Shown: positions 18,385 through 27,367 of the stretch, in pieces
Layout of the letters: each line of letters opens with the position of its first letter
How positions within the stretch are numbered: position 1 is the first letter of the stretch
NCBI GenBank assembly: GCA_019422105.1
Contig: JAHZDZ010000001.1
Coordinates: forward strand, 83,751 to 147,750
DNA length: 64,000 nucleotides
Reading direction: 5' to 3'
Source of the DNA: Bacillota bacterium
Lineage (GTDB): Bacteria > Bacillota > Clostridia > Lachnospirales > Anaerotignaceae
Notes under the pieces: generated by a model
The model's input: the letters and a program-made list of their open reading frames with translations, nothing else
What the model was told of the DNA's origin: nothing
Databases searched by the model: none
Program-made: the position numbers and the translations under genes

Positions 18385-19197
18385 TCAGCCTAAAGCCACA
18401 TCCAATATCATCATAATCAAAAATCCAGCCATAACACCTATGGTTCCCGAATGGGAGTGCTCTCCCAGATGAGCCTCCGGTATCAGTTCCTCCACCACAA
18501 CATAAATCATAGCGCCGGCGGCAAAGGATAAAAAGTAAGGCATTACCCCCTGTATATTTCCCGCCAGTATAACGCCGATAACTCCTGCAATCGGTTCGAC
18601 AATACCTGACAGGGCGCCGTACACAAAGGATTTCAGTCGGGAACAGCCTTCCTTCCTAAGCGGTAGGGATACTGCTGCGCCCTCGGGAAAGTTTTGAAGC
18701 CCAATGCCCAGTGCGAGAGCAAAGGCCGCCGCCAGAGAATAGGTTTCACTGCCCTGTCCCGCCAGGCCAAAGGCTAGACCTACCGCCAGACCCTCGGGAA
18801 TATTGTGGAGGGTCACCGCAAAGACAAGCATTGTCGTCCTCTTCAGATGAGAGGGAAGGCCCTCCGGTGATAATGCGTCTATATGGAGATGAGGTATTAC
18901 ATTATCCAGTAAAAGTAAAAATATACCGCCCAGGGCAAAGCCAATAGCCGCCGGAATCCAGCCAATCTGTCCCATCTCCTCCGCCATTTCTATGGCAGGA
19001 ATAATCAAAGACCATACAGAAGCGGCAATCATCACTCCCGCGGCAAACCCCAAAAATATCCTTTGAAGGGATACTCCCATTTCTTTTTTAAACAGAAACA
19101 CAGTTGCAGCGCCTAAAGCCGTAGCCAAAAAAGTAAAGGTTGTACCTAACAAAGCCAGGGCTACAGGACTGCCTGTAGTGAAATATACTGCCGTCAC
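18385..19197 (-). CDS. ZIP-family divalent metal transporter
   Basis: This 270-residue membrane protein has about eight hydrophobic segments and the ZIP metal-site motifs HNIPEGLAVGLAF and NFPEGAAVSLPL in two central helices, plus a short His-containing loop (IPHLHIDALS). ZIP proteins bring zinc or other divalent metals into the cytosol. The family length and HxxPEG motifs fit bacterial ZupT/GufA types. No metal-responsive operator was seen upstream. Confidence 0.9.
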   Translation of the reverse strand: MTAVYFTTGSPVALALLGTTFTFLATALGAATVFLFKKEMGVSLQRIFLGFAAGVMIAASVWSLIIPAIEMAEEMGQIGWIPAAIGFALGGIFLLLLDNVIPHLHIDALSPEGLPSHLKRTTMLVFAVTLHNIPEGLAVGLAFGLAGQGSETYSLAAAFALALGIGLQNFPEGAAVSLPLRKEGCSRLKSFVYGALSGIVEPIAGVIGVILAGNIQGVMPYFLSFAAGAMIYVVVEELIPEAHLGEHSHSGTIGVMAGFLIMMILDVALG

Positions 19198-19298
19198 AAA
19201 AACACCTCCTTGTTCCCATATACGTAGTATGTCAAATAAAGGTGTAAAATATTTTCGATTTGATAAAAATTCATCAACAGGTATTCCTGTGTAATTTA

Positions 19299-19787
19299 TT
19301 ACCAGGTATGTCTGTGAAGCTGACCCTCTCTTAAAAGACCCGGAAAACCCTGCTGGCGCAGCGCTTCATATACCATAATCGCAACGGAATTGGATAAGTT
19401 CAGACTTCTTGCCTCTCCGTACATGGGAATGCGCACCGCTGTATCCCTGTAATCAAGCAATATTTCCTCCGGTATGCCGGCACTTTCCTTGCCAAATATC
19501 AAATAATCATTTTCTCCGTATGCGACCTCCGTATACATTTTCTTCGCCTTTGTTGTCGCCATAAAATAGGTGCCGTTTGGATTTTTTTCTTTGAAGTCCT
19601 CAAAGCTTTCGTAATACCGAATATCCAGCAGATTCCAGTAGTCGAGGCCCGCTCTTTTTAAATATTTATCCTCGACAGAAAAACCGAGAGGCTTTATCAA
19701 ATGGAGTACAGACTGCGTCACAGCACAGGTTCTTGCAATATTTCCCGCGTTTTGCGGTATTTCCGGCTCATGTAAAACAATATGCAT
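19299..19787 (-). CDS. trmL: tRNA (cytidine/uridine-34 2'-O)-methyltransferase
   Basis: This SPOUT-fold methyltransferase methylates the wobble ribose of tRNA-Leu species. The 162-residue protein has the family signature MHIVLHEPEIPQNAGNIART, then LIKPLGF, LDYWNLLDIRYY, FGKESAGIPEEIL and the knot motif RSLNLSNSVAI. ATG 19787 is preferred over the upstream GTG because GGGTG lies six bases before it. It is a stand-alone gene, divergent from the PerR-like gene. Confidence 0.95.
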   Translation of the reverse strand: MHIVLHEPEIPQNAGNIARTCAVTQSVLHLIKPLGFSVEDKYLKRAGLDYWNLLDIRYYESFEDFKEKNPNGTYFMATTKAKKMYTEVAYGENDYLIFGKESAGIPEEILLDYRDTAVRIPMYGEARSLNLSNSVAIMVYEALRQQGFPGLLREGQLHRHTW

Positions 19788-19963
19788 TTTGTTCACCCTA
19801 TCTTTCTTTCAGTAAGCATTCTCAATGCCAAATCAAATTCTCTTTTTCAGCATATTTTATCACAGAATGCTTCCTTTTAAAACAGAAAATTGCAATTGTC
19901 CCGCCCAGAGGAGCTATTCGACAAATAAAGACAAATTAAAAGGCATTTTCTAAATTTTGCCTA

Positions 19964-20013
19964 TTGACGTATACCAAAAAATGCATTATTATTAAATAAC
20001 AATAATTATTATT
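19964..20013 (+). promoter_or_regulatory. Promoter and Per-box-like operator of the PerR-like gene
   Basis: TTGACG (19964-19969), a 17-base spacer and TATTAT (19987-19992) form a good sigma-A promoter. Immediately downstream, AACAATAATTATTATTA (about 19999-20013) resembles the AT-rich dyad bound by Fur/PerR proteins, which fits autorepression. The ribosome binding site AAGGAG is at 20014-20019. Confidence 0.65.
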
Positions 20014-20027
20014 AAGGAGTCGTTACT

Positions 20028-20453
20028 ATGAGAGAGACTGCACAGCTTTTAAGAGAAAAGGGGTTAAAGGTGACGCCCCAGCGTATGGCAATCTATACCA
20101 TGCTGATGAATACAAAGGCCCATCCAAGTGCAGAAACGATTTACAAGACGCTTGAGCCGTCAAATCCTACTATGAGTCTCGCTACTATTTATAAAACACT
20201 GGATTCCTTTCAACAGGCTGATTTAGTGCAGGAGCTTAATGTGGGAGAGGGCTGTTCACGCTATGACTGCGAAACGAAAAGCCATCCTCATTTTGTATGT
20301 AATTGTTGCCATGAAGTTTTTGATTTGGACATCCCGGGGATTGACAATATCAGAGATTCTATCGCGCCGCTGACAGATTTCAGGATCGAGCGGGAACAGC
20401 TGTTTTTCTATGGTGTGTGTCCCGAGTGTCAGAAGAAAGAGGAAGAAAAATAA
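20028..20453 (+). CDS. perR: Fur-family regulator, PerR-like
   Basis: This 141-residue metalloregulator has the winged-helix recognition segment SLATIYKTLDSFQQADLVQEL and the dimerisation domain. It carries the two structural-zinc pairs C-x2-C (within CNCCHE, and CPEC near the C-terminus) and a His/Asp-rich metal site (SRYDCETKSHPHF). Sequence and length favour a peroxide-type PerR over an iron-type Fur, which is an inference. Its own promoter and Per-box-like dyad precede it. It is followed by a compact hairpin terminator. Confidence 0.85.
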   Translation: MRETAQLLREKGLKVTPQRMAIYTMLMNTKAHPSAETIYKTLEPSNPTMSLATIYKTLDSFQQADLVQELNVGEGCSRYDCETKSHPHFVCNCCHEVFDLDIPGIDNIRDSIAPLTDFRIEREQLFFYGVCPECQKKEEEK

Positions 20454-20475
20454 AAAAGCCCATATGGGCTTTTTT
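20452..20475. terminator. Bidirectional terminator between perR and the XRE gene
   Basis: GCCCATATGGGC is flanked by six A and six T, giving a self-complementary hairpin with a T-run on either strand. It overlaps the perR stop codon and the 3' end of the opposing XRE gene. Confidence 0.85.
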
Positions 20476-20809
20476 ATTTTTCCATATTCTTTTTTAATGA
20501 TTCTATCATTGGCGCTATAATTTCTTTCGCAATTTCCAGTTCCTTTTTATTACAGCTTCTCAAAATATTATGTATTGCCAATAGATCTGCTTCTACTGTC
20601 ATCTCATATATCAAATCGTTTACTGTCACATGCAGAGCAGTCGCAATTTTTAATAATAGAGGCATACTGACTTTTGTATTATTTGTTTCTATATGGCTGA
20701 TATGAGCAGGTGTTGTATCTGTCATTTCTGCAAGCTCTTCCTGTGTAAAGCGGTTTTTCAGCCTGTATTTTCTAATATTTTTCGCAATAATATCATAATT
20801 AACATCCAT
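20474..20809 (-). CDS. Small XRE-family transcriptional regulator
   Basis: The 111-residue protein has an N-terminal helix-turn-helix (IRKYRLKNRFTQEELAEMTDTTPAHISHIETN) and a C-terminal helical tail rich in Ile, Lys and Glu. I place the start at the ATG at 20809 (VNYDIIAKNIR follows the first residues); the open frame continues to 20890 without a better site. It is divergent from another XRE gene, with a hairpin-rich block between them. The target is unknown; such proteins are often found on mobile or accessory DNA. Confidence 0.8.
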   Translation of the reverse strand: MDVNYDIIAKNIRKYRLKNRFTQEELAEMTDTTPAHISHIETNNTKVSMPLLLKIATALHVTVNDLIYEMTVEADLLAIHNILRSCNKKELEIAKEIIAPMIESLKKNMEK

Positions 20810-20889
20810 ACCTACACCTGCCTTACTGTTAATAATAACATGATTCATAATAAAATATGACATTTGCCGAATGTCAGTTTTAAAATACA

Positions 20890-21001
20890 AAATGGTACTT
20901 TCAACGTGAAAGTACCCAAAGCGCCGGGGGTTTCGATTCCCCCGGACCCCTAAACGAAAAAGGGGGCTTTTCGGGGGAGTTCCCCCTGAAAGCCCCCTTC
21001 A
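20890..21001. repeat. Block of three strong hairpins between divergent XRE genes
   Basis: Three inverted repeats are stacked: GGTACTTTCA-acg-TGAAAGTACC; CCGGGGG-TTTCGATT-CCCCCGG; and a nested stem AGGGGGCTTTTC...GAAAGCCCCCT enclosing GGGGGA-GT-TCCCCC. It is much more GC-rich than its surroundings. None is followed by a convincing T-run, so I do not call terminators. Confidence 0.7.
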
Positions 21002-21037
21002 GCTAATCTACTATATACAAAAGTAAGGAGCCTTTTT

Positions 21038-21361
21038 ATGGAGTTCAAAGACAGGCTAAAAGAGTTAAGGTTAAATTACTATACAGACAGGCGTAAATTA
21101 TCACAAAAAAGTTTAGCATCTTATCTGGGTTATGGTTATACGGCAATTGCTAACTATGAATCTGGAAGAAATGAACCTTCAATTAAGGTTTTAAAACAAT
21201 TAGCAATATTTTTTGAGGTTAGTCTCGATTATCTTACCGGCCTATCAGACAAAAAGGTACATTCAGATAATAAAGTCAATTTTTTAAACCGTTTCAATGA
21301 AACAGAAATATACTATATAAATCAAATATTAAATTCTATTTATGAAATGAAATCACAATAA
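21038..21361 (+). CDS. XRE-family regulator (phage-repressor type)
   Basis: The 107-residue protein carries a cI/Cro-like helix-turn-helix (LSQKSLASYLGYGYTAIANYESGRNEPSIKVLKQLAIFFEVSLDYLTG), with the frequent SLDYLTG ending that marks the edge of the DNA-binding domain. The short C-terminal tail is helical and without a recognised domain. AAGGAG lies eight bases upstream of the ATG. It has lower GC than neighbouring housekeeping genes. No phage genes are adjacent. Confidence 0.85.
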   Translation: MEFKDRLKELRLNYYTDRRKLSQKSLASYLGYGYTAIANYESGRNEPSIKVLKQLAIFFEVSLDYLTGLSDKKVHSDNKVNFLNRFNETEIYYINQILNSIYEMKSQ

Positions 21362-21399
21362 TATCTTTTATTTCATCCTTATTATAAACCGGATATTTG

Positions 21400-21640
21400 A
21401 AAAATCAGACCGACTCATCGGGCTGTATTATTCAGATGGGGTTCGGGGATAGTTATCCCCGGTCGCTTAGGGGTGCGGGGCATCGCAAAAAGCGAGCAGC
21501 GGGGAAGACGCCCCGCCGGGTGAGCATCGGGAAGTATGACCATGCGCAACCCACTTTCCGCCATAGGCGGAAATGTGCTGACTATCGCCTTCCTTTGGTG
21601 CTTTTCTTAAAAGAAAAATGCTTACAGATGTTCTTAAACT
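21400..21640. repeat. Degenerate GC-rich intergenic element, copy C
   Basis: It contains short palindromes (GGGGATAGTTATCCCC, GCGGGGAAGACGCCCCGC), the phrase GCGGAAATGTGCTGAC (compare GCGGGAATGTGCTGACC near 32950), and a right-end inverted repeat of the form TGCTTTTCTT...AAGAAAAATGC like copies A and B. The open frames on either strand match no family I know. Confidence 0.5.
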
Positions 21641-21664
21641 CTTACGAAACCTTAAAAAATACAT

Positions 21665-21698
21665 AAAAAAACAGCCGGAAAAAATCCGGCTGTTTTTT
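21665..21698. terminator. Terminator of hbd
   Basis: AAAAAACAGCCGGA and TCCGGCTGTTTTTT form a 14-bp stem with T-runs on both strands. It begins ten bases after the hbd stop codon. Confidence 0.9.
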
Positions 21699-21708
21699 TA
21701 TGTATTTT

Positions 21709-22557
21709 TTATTTGCTGTAATCGTAGAAGCCCTTGCCAGTTTTTCTTCCCAACTCGCCAGCTCTAACCATTTTCTTGATGATACGGGCTGCTCTGTATT
21801 TGGAATCGCCTGTCTCCTCAAGAAATACATTCATAATAAACAGTACAACGTCAAGGCCGATTAAGTCGCCTAACGCAAGAGGTCCCATTGGATGATTTGC
21901 GCCAAGCTTCATAGCTTTGTCAATATCATCGATGGATGCAATACCCTCTTCATATACCATAGCAGCTTCATTAATCATTGGAATGAGAATTCTGTTAACT
22001 ACAAAGCCAGGAGCTTCCTTTACTTCGATTGGATCCTTGCCGATTTCCTGAGCCATAGCGTATACTTCGTTGAATGTCTCATCGGAGGTAGCAAAGCCCT
22101 TGATAACCTCAACCAGCTTCATAACAGTTGCAGGATTGAAGAAGTGCATGCCGATTACCTTGCCGGGTCTTTTTGTAGCTGTGCCAATCTCTGTAATAGA
22201 AATAGAAGATGTATTGGTAGCAAGAATACACTCTGGTTTGCATACCTCATCCAATTCCTTAAAAATATTTTTCTTTAAATCTACCCTTTCAACCGCTGCC
22301 TCAACAATAAGGTCACAGTCTGCCAGATCCTTGGTATCTATTGTTGTGCTGACTAAAGCCATAGTAGCCTTTGCTTTTTCTTCGTCCATTTTGCCCTTTG
22401 CAACAAGCTTATCAAGGCTCTTCTGCATTCTCGCAACAGCTCTCTCGCAGAACTCTTCCTTGATATCCTTAAGAATTACCTGATTACCAGCTACTGCGAA
22501 TACCTGTGCAATATCTGTCCCCATTGTACCAGCGCCATAAACACATACTTTTTTCAT
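21709..22557 (-). CDS. hbd: 3-hydroxybutyryl-CoA dehydrogenase
   Basis: This NAD(P)H enzyme interconverts acetoacetyl-CoA and 3-hydroxybutyryl-CoA. The 282-residue protein is the standard length. It begins with the Rossmann motif VCVYGAGTMGTDIAQVFA, contains NTSSISITEIG and GMHFFNPATVMKLVEVI (catalytic His-Glu region), and ends GRKTGKGFYDYSK. The start is set at ATG 22557, with GGAGGG eight bases upstream, which discards a 45-residue extension. It lies downstream of bcd-etfBA on the same strand but is separated by a terminator and about 790 bases, so it has its own transcript. Confidence 0.95.
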   Translation of the reverse strand: MKKVCVYGAGTMGTDIAQVFAVAGNQVILKDIKEEFCERAVARMQKSLDKLVAKGKMDEEKAKATMALVSTTIDTKDLADCDLIVEAAVERVDLKKNIFKELDEVCKPECILATNTSSISITEIGTATKRPGKVIGMHFFNPATVMKLVEVIKGFATSDETFNEVYAMAQEIGKDPIEVKEAPGFVVNRILIPMINEAAMVYEEGIASIDDIDKAMKLGANHPMGPLALGDLIGLDVVLFIMNVFLEETGDSKYRAARIIKKMVRAGELGRKTGKGFYDYSK

Positions 22558-22744
22558 TTCTAAATCCCTCCAGTTTTTTAGTTTGTTTATATGTCCTTTG
22601 CCTACACATATAAACCCTTCTCTTTTTTTCATTCGGGGCCCAATACCCCTATTTATATTCAAGCATAAAGCTATCATATACACAGTCAGCATGGCGAAGC
22701 TTCAAAAATTAACCCTCCGCAAGCCGTTAACATCTTTTTTATTT

Positions 22745-22920
22745 CTATAGCGACTTCCATCGGATAATATGCCATATTTACAGTGTAAAAACTTGTTAAA
22801 ACTAACATTTTACTCGGTCGTTTCACTTCTCTTGACCTTCTAAGAAAGCTTCCAGGCCAGTAAGCGGTCATGGCGATTACTTAAAAGCCTTTCTTCACTT
22901 CCAACGGATATTATACCATA
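22745..22920 (+). repeat. 143-bp family repeat, diverged copy (locus 2)
   Basis: Segments ACTCGGTCGTTTCACTTCTC, CCTTCTAAGAAAGCTTCC and GGATATTATACCATA align in order with the units at 50841-51127. The hairpin position is kept but built from a different stem (GTAAAA...TTTTTAC on the minus strand). It sits about 190 bases upstream of the hbd start codon. The rest of the 22558-23270 interval is AT-rich with no gene recognised. Confidence 0.65.
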
Positions 22921-23274
22921 TAGTGAAAAAGATTGAAATAACTTCCTGGCAATTTGAGCAGTATTATCCAAATTTTAGAAACAGAAAAAAATAATTTAGA
23001 AAATTCAGCAATTAATCGATAATATTCGTTTATTTTTTATCAAATTTTACAATTGAACTTGCTTAAATACCATATTACCGGCAACTACATTGTTAAATTT
23101 TTAATTATTAATACTGGCATCATTTTACTCAATTCCAGTATTCAGTGGGTATAATCTTCACTATAAAAGAGGCATAGAGGCATTTAATTGCGGAAATAAT
23201 AACCTCTTTTCACAGCTTATTTCAATCCTATTATGTCAAACAAATAACGTATTTTGTTTTTTGGTAAAAAGACA

Positions 23275-23300
23275 GCCGCCTTATATCGCTATAAGGCGGC
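23275..23300 (-). terminator. Terminator of the bcd-etfBA operon
   Basis: The minus strand forms GCCGCCTTAT and ATAAGGCGGC around a six-base loop, followed by TGTCTTTTTACC. It lies 45 bases beyond the etfA stop. Confidence 0.85.
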
Positions 23301-23345
23301 AATCTTTTACTATGAAAATTAGGTATAAAGGAATTACTAACTAGA

Positions 23346-24359
23346 TTATTGGTTTGCTTTCTCTTCTTTTCTCTTTCTGATGGCCTCTGTCAGCTTTGGA
23401 AGAATAACCTTCACATCACCTACAACGCCTAAGTCAGAAACATCGAAGATAGGAGCAGTGTCATTTTTGTTGATAGAGATGACAAGCTCGGAGTTTTCCA
23501 TACCGGCAACGTGCTGAATAGCGCCGGAAATACCACAAGCCAAGTATAAATCAGGATGAACAGTCTTTCCTGTCTGGCCAACCTGGCAGTCTTTTTCGAT
23601 CCAGCCGGCGTCAACACAGGCCCTGGAGGAAGCAACCTCAGCGCCAAGAACAGCAGCACAGTCGCGAATCATGTTGAAGCCTTCTGGTCCGCCAATGCCA
23701 CGGCCGCCGGAAACAATAAGCTTCGCTTCTGTCAGATCAACAGCTTTCTTTTTCTCCTTGACAACCTCAAGGATCTCGATATTCATATCAGCATCAACGA
23801 AATCAACTTTGAAATCAACGATTTCGCCTGCTCTGGAAGCGTCTTTCTCTAATTTTTTCATAACGCCCGGTCTAACAGTTGCCATCTGTGGTCTGTAGTT
23901 AGGGCAGATAATGGTAGCCATAATGTTTCCGCCGAAAGCGGGACGTGTCATCAGAAGGCCCTTTGTCTCAGGATCTACATCAAGACCTGTACAGTCAGCC
24001 GTAAGACCGGTGTGTACCCTTGCTGCAACCCTTGGCGCAACGTCACGGCCATAGGAAGATGCACCGAAAAGTACAATTTCAGGATCACAGTCTTTAATTA
24101 CCTTTGTGACAGCCTTTGTGTAAGGCTCTGTTGCAAATTCAGCCAAGAATTTAGCGTCTTCAATAACCAATACTTTATCTGCACCGTACTGTACTAACAG
24201 TTCAGCTTCTTTTTTGATTCCCTCGCCGCCCAATAATACAGCGACAACCTTCTGTCCTAAATCACCCGCAAGTTTTGTAGCCTCGCCAATCAATTCAAGG
24301 CCAACGCCCTGAACTTTACCGCTTCTCTGTTCAACTACTACATAAACATCTTTACTCAT
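23346..24359 (-). CDS. etfA: Electron transfer flavoprotein alpha subunit
   Basis: EtfA pairs with EtfB to carry electrons between acyl-CoA dehydrogenase and NADH/ferredoxin. The 337-residue protein shows the C-terminal FAD-binding signature (VGQTGKTVHPDLYLACGISGAIQHVAGM). GGRGIGGPEGF marks the start of that domain. The start is ATG 24359 after AAAGGAGG. In Clostridia the Bcd-EtfAB complex can bifurcate electrons from NADH to crotonyl-CoA and ferredoxin. The operon context supports that role here, but bifurcation itself cannot be read from the sequence. Confidence 0.95.
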   Translation of the reverse strand: MSKDVYVVVEQRSGKVQGVGLELIGEATKLAGDLGQKVVAVLLGGEGIKKEAELLVQYGADKVLVIEDAKFLAEFATEPYTKAVTKVIKDCDPEIVLFGASSYGRDVAPRVAARVHTGLTADCTGLDVDPETKGLLMTRPAFGGNIMATIICPNYRPQMATVRPGVMKKLEKDASRAGEIVDFKVDFVDADMNIEILEVVKEKKKAVDLTEAKLIVSGGRGIGGPEGFNMIRDCAAVLGAEVASSRACVDAGWIEKDCQVGQTGKTVHPDLYLACGISGAIQHVAGMENSELVISINKNDTAPIFDVSDLGVVGDVKVILPKLTEAIRKRKEEKANQ

Positions 24360-24395
24360 CGTAGGGTTCTCCTCCTTTATTTTTCTCAATCCAAA

Positions 24396-25187
24396 TTAGA
24401 AAATGAATTTTTCTTCCATCTTGTTAACGATAGCCTTAACAGCTTCTTCTGCAGATACATCTTTCAGAATTGTACCGGCACCCTTAACTTCTTTCGTGAA
24501 GGACTTATAAACATTTGTAGGGGAACCCTTCAAACCAATATGCTCTGGAATTAAGTTGTCTTTCAGATCGTCAAATCCAAGAATTTTGATTTCTTTTTCG
24601 TAAGCTTCCACAATACCTCTTACATTCATGTATCTGGGAGCGCCTAAATCGGAGATTGCTGTCAAAACACAAGGTGTTTTTACTTTAATGATGTGGTATC
24701 CATCTTCAAACTGTCTCTTTACAATCAAGTGATCCTCTGCTGCTTCTCTGACTTCCTCTACATAGGTAACCTGAGGAATTCCGAGTTTTTCAGCAATCTG
24801 AGGTCCTACCTGTGCAGTGTCGCCGTCAATCGCCTGACGTCCTGTTACAACAAGATTAAAGTCCATTGTCTTTAAGCCCGCTGCAATGATGGTGGAGGTA
24901 GCATATGTATCAGAACCGCCGAATTCCCTGCCGGAAATAAGAACAGCGTCATCACATCCCATGGCAAGGGCTTCTCTCAGCGCTACGTCAGCCTGAGGAG
25001 GTCCCATGGTAACAACTGTTACTGTGCCGCCTAACTGGTCTCTCAAATTCAAAGCTGCCTCAATACCGCTTTTATCATCAGGATTTATAATACTAGGAAC
25101 ACCATCTCTGATAAGTGTGCCTGTTTTTGGATCAATCTTAACTTCAGTTGTGTCTGGAACTTGTTTAATACATACAACGATTTTCAT
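24396..25187 (-). CDS. etfB: Electron transfer flavoprotein beta subunit
   Basis: The 263-residue protein begins MKIVVCIKQVPDTTEVKIDP. It contains the ETF-beta signature region VVTGRQAIDGDTAQVGPQIAE, which in bifurcating ETFs surrounds the second FAD or AMP site. GAAGGAGA lies upstream of ATG 25187. It is the middle gene of bcd-etfB-etfA, with short spacers of 36 and 53 bases, which indicates one transcript. Confidence 0.95.
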   Translation of the reverse strand: MKIVVCIKQVPDTTEVKIDPKTGTLIRDGVPSIINPDDKSGIEAALNLRDQLGGTVTVVTMGPPQADVALREALAMGCDDAVLISGREFGGSDTYATSTIIAAGLKTMDFNLVVTGRQAIDGDTAQVGPQIAEKLGIPQVTYVEEVREAAEDHLIVKRQFEDGYHIIKVKTPCVLTAISDLGAPRYMNVRGIVEAYEKEIKILGFDDLKDNLIPEHIGLKGSPTNVYKSFTKEVKGAGTILKDVSAEEAVKAIVNKMEEKFIF

Positions 25188-25240
25188 TAAAAGTTCTCCT
25201 TCCAATATTTTTTATATGTTAGTTTCCGCCAAACATCCCA

Positions 25241-26383
25241 TTAAAGCTTCATTCCGCCGGAGATGATCATCTTCATTGCCTCTGAAGTACCCTCATAGAT
25301 CTCTGTAATCTTAGCATCTCTCATTGCTCTTTCAACAGGATACTCTCTGCAGTAGCCGTAACCGCCAAATAACTGTACACAGCCTCTTGTCACTTCGTTT
25401 GCAACCTCGGAAGCAAACAGTTTACACATAGCTGCTAAAGGAGCATAATTTTCATGATTATCTTTTGCAGCAGCCGCTCTCCAAACCATAAGCCTTGCTG
25501 CGTCTACCTTTGTCTGCATCTCAGCAAGCTTGAACTGTGTGTTCTGATATTTGCTGATTGGCTTTCCGCCCTGTTTTCTTTCTTTAACATACTTGATTGC
25601 CTCATCGATAGCACCCTGAGCAATACCTACAGACTGTGCGCCGATACCGATACGTCCGCCGCCAAGAGCTGTCATGGCAATCTTGTAGCCTTTGTTTTCC
25701 TGTCCCAGAAGTCTTTCCTTCGGAACGCGTACGTTTTCATAGGTAACCGCACAGTTGGATGCAGCTCTGATACCCATACGCTCAATATTAGGACCTACGG
25801 AAATACCGGGCATCTCTTTGTCAAGAATAAATGCGGACATGCCTTTTGGTCCTTTGGATTTATCTGTCAATGCAAATACAATAAATGTATCGGCAAATCC
25901 GGAGTTTGTTGTAAACATTTTGGAACCGTTTATAATATAGTCACCGTTTTCATCCTTGTCAGCAGTTGTCTGAACGCCTGCAGCGTCTGTTCCCGCATTT
26001 GGCTCAGTTAAACCAAAGCAGCCGATTTTCCTGCCGTCAACCAACGGACGAAGGAATTCTTCCTTCTGCTCCTCTGTACCGAATTCATTGATACATGGGC
26101 AGCAAAGAGAAGTATGTACAGAAAGGGTAATACCTGTAGAAGCGTCAACCTTGGACATTTCTTCCATACAAAGGGTATAGGTCAAAACGTCTGCGCCCTG
26201 TCCGCCGTATTTTCTGTCATAAGGGATACCAAAAGCGCCGATTTTCTGAAGCTTTTTGAGAAGTTCCGGACTGTATTCCTCAGCCTCGTCCATGTCCTTT
26301 GCAATGGGTTTGATTTCTTCCTCTGCAAATTTTCTGAACAACTCTTGCGCAAGCAACTGTGTTTTTGACAATTTGAAATCCAT
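25241..26383 (-). CDS. bcd: Butyryl-CoA dehydrogenase (acyl-CoA dehydrogenase)
   Basis: This FAD enzyme reduces crotonyl-CoA to butyryl-CoA with EtfAB. The 380-residue protein has the usual signatures CFGLTEPNAGTDAAGVQTTA and QLFGGYGYCREYPVERAMRD. The catalytic base is in EIYEGTSE (Glu364 by counting from the C-terminus). Length is standard. The start has AGGAGG just upstream. First gene of the operon; no thiolase or crotonase is adjacent, unlike the classical crt-bcd-etfBA-hbd cluster, so the pathway genes are dispersed. Confidence 0.95.
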   Translation of the reverse strand: MDFKLSKTQLLAQELFRKFAEEEIKPIAKDMDEAEEYSPELLKKLQKIGAFGIPYDRKYGGQGADVLTYTLCMEEMSKVDASTGITLSVHTSLCCPCINEFGTEEQKEEFLRPLVDGRKIGCFGLTEPNAGTDAAGVQTTADKDENGDYIINGSKMFTTNSGFADTFIVFALTDKSKGPKGMSAFILDKEMPGISVGPNIERMGIRAASNCAVTYENVRVPKERLLGQENKGYKIAMTALGGGRIGIGAQSVGIAQGAIDEAIKYVKERKQGGKPISKYQNTQFKLAEMQTKVDAARLMVWRAAAAKDNHENYAPLAAMCKLFASEVANEVTRGCVQLFGGYGYCREYPVERAMRDAKITEIYEGTSEAMKMIISGGMKL

Positions 26384-27052
26384 TTAAATTCCTCCTATTG
26401 AAATATAATTTTTGAACAGCCAGCCCCTTCTGCCGGCTATTTGAATACTCAAGCAGAAATTCTTTTCAGCTAATAATAAGCGTGTAGAATATAACGGCAT
26501 AAAAATATCTCGCATGCAAATTAAATAGCTTAAAAAATAACACACCTTCATGTGTGAATTTCTTTTCATTTGCTATGTCTTTACTTTACACTATTGTTAT
26601 GGAACTGTCAATAGCTATTTGCCAAAAATGAAGAATTTAACCCGAAAAAAACGCACAAATTTAGTAAGATATTTCCAGAAAAAAGAGGTCATTTTACAGC
26701 ATAATGATAAAAAGTAGCTAATAAATAACCTCATAACCCTTCTTTATTGTTAATTAATTATTCATAAGCACACTTTATAACGAATAATCATTCTGTTGTT
26801 TTTTATAAATATGCATCAAAAATTGTATTGTTATCTTTAAATGGCCAGCCATAAATACCCACTTTGTCTAACCAGTGTTTTTTTAATTTGCATGCAAACT
26901 ATTTATAGTTATGCACCCTTGAAATTATAGTTTCGGCTTTCCACATCTTTTTCATACTCTATTGGTTGTATAGAACTAACAGGCAGCAGTATGCACTCTG
27001 GAAGTTTTTTCCTCCCTGCTTCCGATACTATTTACCTTCCCGCTGCTATTAA
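26384..27052. other. AT-rich region upstream of bcd
   Basis: About 670 bases without a recognisable gene. It should contain the bcd promoter. A half-match to the Rex operator (TTGTTAA TTAA TTA at 26747-26760) is present but lacks the second half-site. Confidence 0.35.
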
Positions 27053-27087
27053 AAAAGCCTTCCGCAATCCATGCTGCGGAAGGCTTT
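27053..27087 (-). terminator. Terminator of the PspC-domain gene
   Basis: AAAAGCCTTCCGCA and TGCGGAAGGCTTTT pair around an eight-base loop; the minus strand continues in T. It starts nine bases beyond the gene's stop. Confidence 0.85.
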
Positions 27088-27095
27088 TCTGCTCT

Positions 27096-27284
27096 TTAAT
27101 ATTCATTGGGCATAACCGCCCAGCAGATAATATATACAATAAGAGGCAAGCCTCTTAATACAAACAAAAGCAATACCCATATAATACGAACCAAAGACGG
27201 CTCCAAATTAAAATAAGCTGCAATACCGCCGCAGACACCGGCTATTTTTTTATCATGGGAGGATAAGCAAAGCCTGCTCTTCAT
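27096..27284 (-). CDS. PspC-domain small membrane protein
   Basis: The 62-residue protein matches the PspC domain: basic N-terminus (KSRLCLSSHDKKIAGVCGGIAAYFNLEPSLVRIIW) followed by one hydrophobic helix (VLLLFVLRGLPLIVYIICW) ending VMPNEY. In enterobacteria PspC takes part in the phage-shock envelope response; in Firmicutes single-domain versions are common and their job is poorly defined. It is a stand-alone gene with its own terminator. Confidence 0.9.
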   Translation of the reverse strand: MKSRLCLSSHDKKIAGVCGGIAAYFNLEPSLVRIIWVLLLFVLRGLPLIVYIICWAVMPNEY

Positions 27285-27367
27285 AAAAACAACCCTTTCT
27301 CTGTTTTTTCAGCAATTTATATGGCAGCGTCTCCGCTTTCCATATTATATTACTAAATACGGTACTG

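Noticed and set aside
20929..20955. tRNA T-arm-like sequence (GGGGGTTTCGATTCCCCC)
   Set aside because: No acceptor, D or anticodon arm is found around it; it is one of several local hairpins.
20474..21361. Prophage or integrative element around the XRE pair
   Set aside because: No integrase, structural, transfer or excisionase genes are nearby.
26747..26760. Rex operator upstream of bcd
   Set aside because: Only one half-site matches (TTGTTAA) and it lies over 360 bases from the gene.
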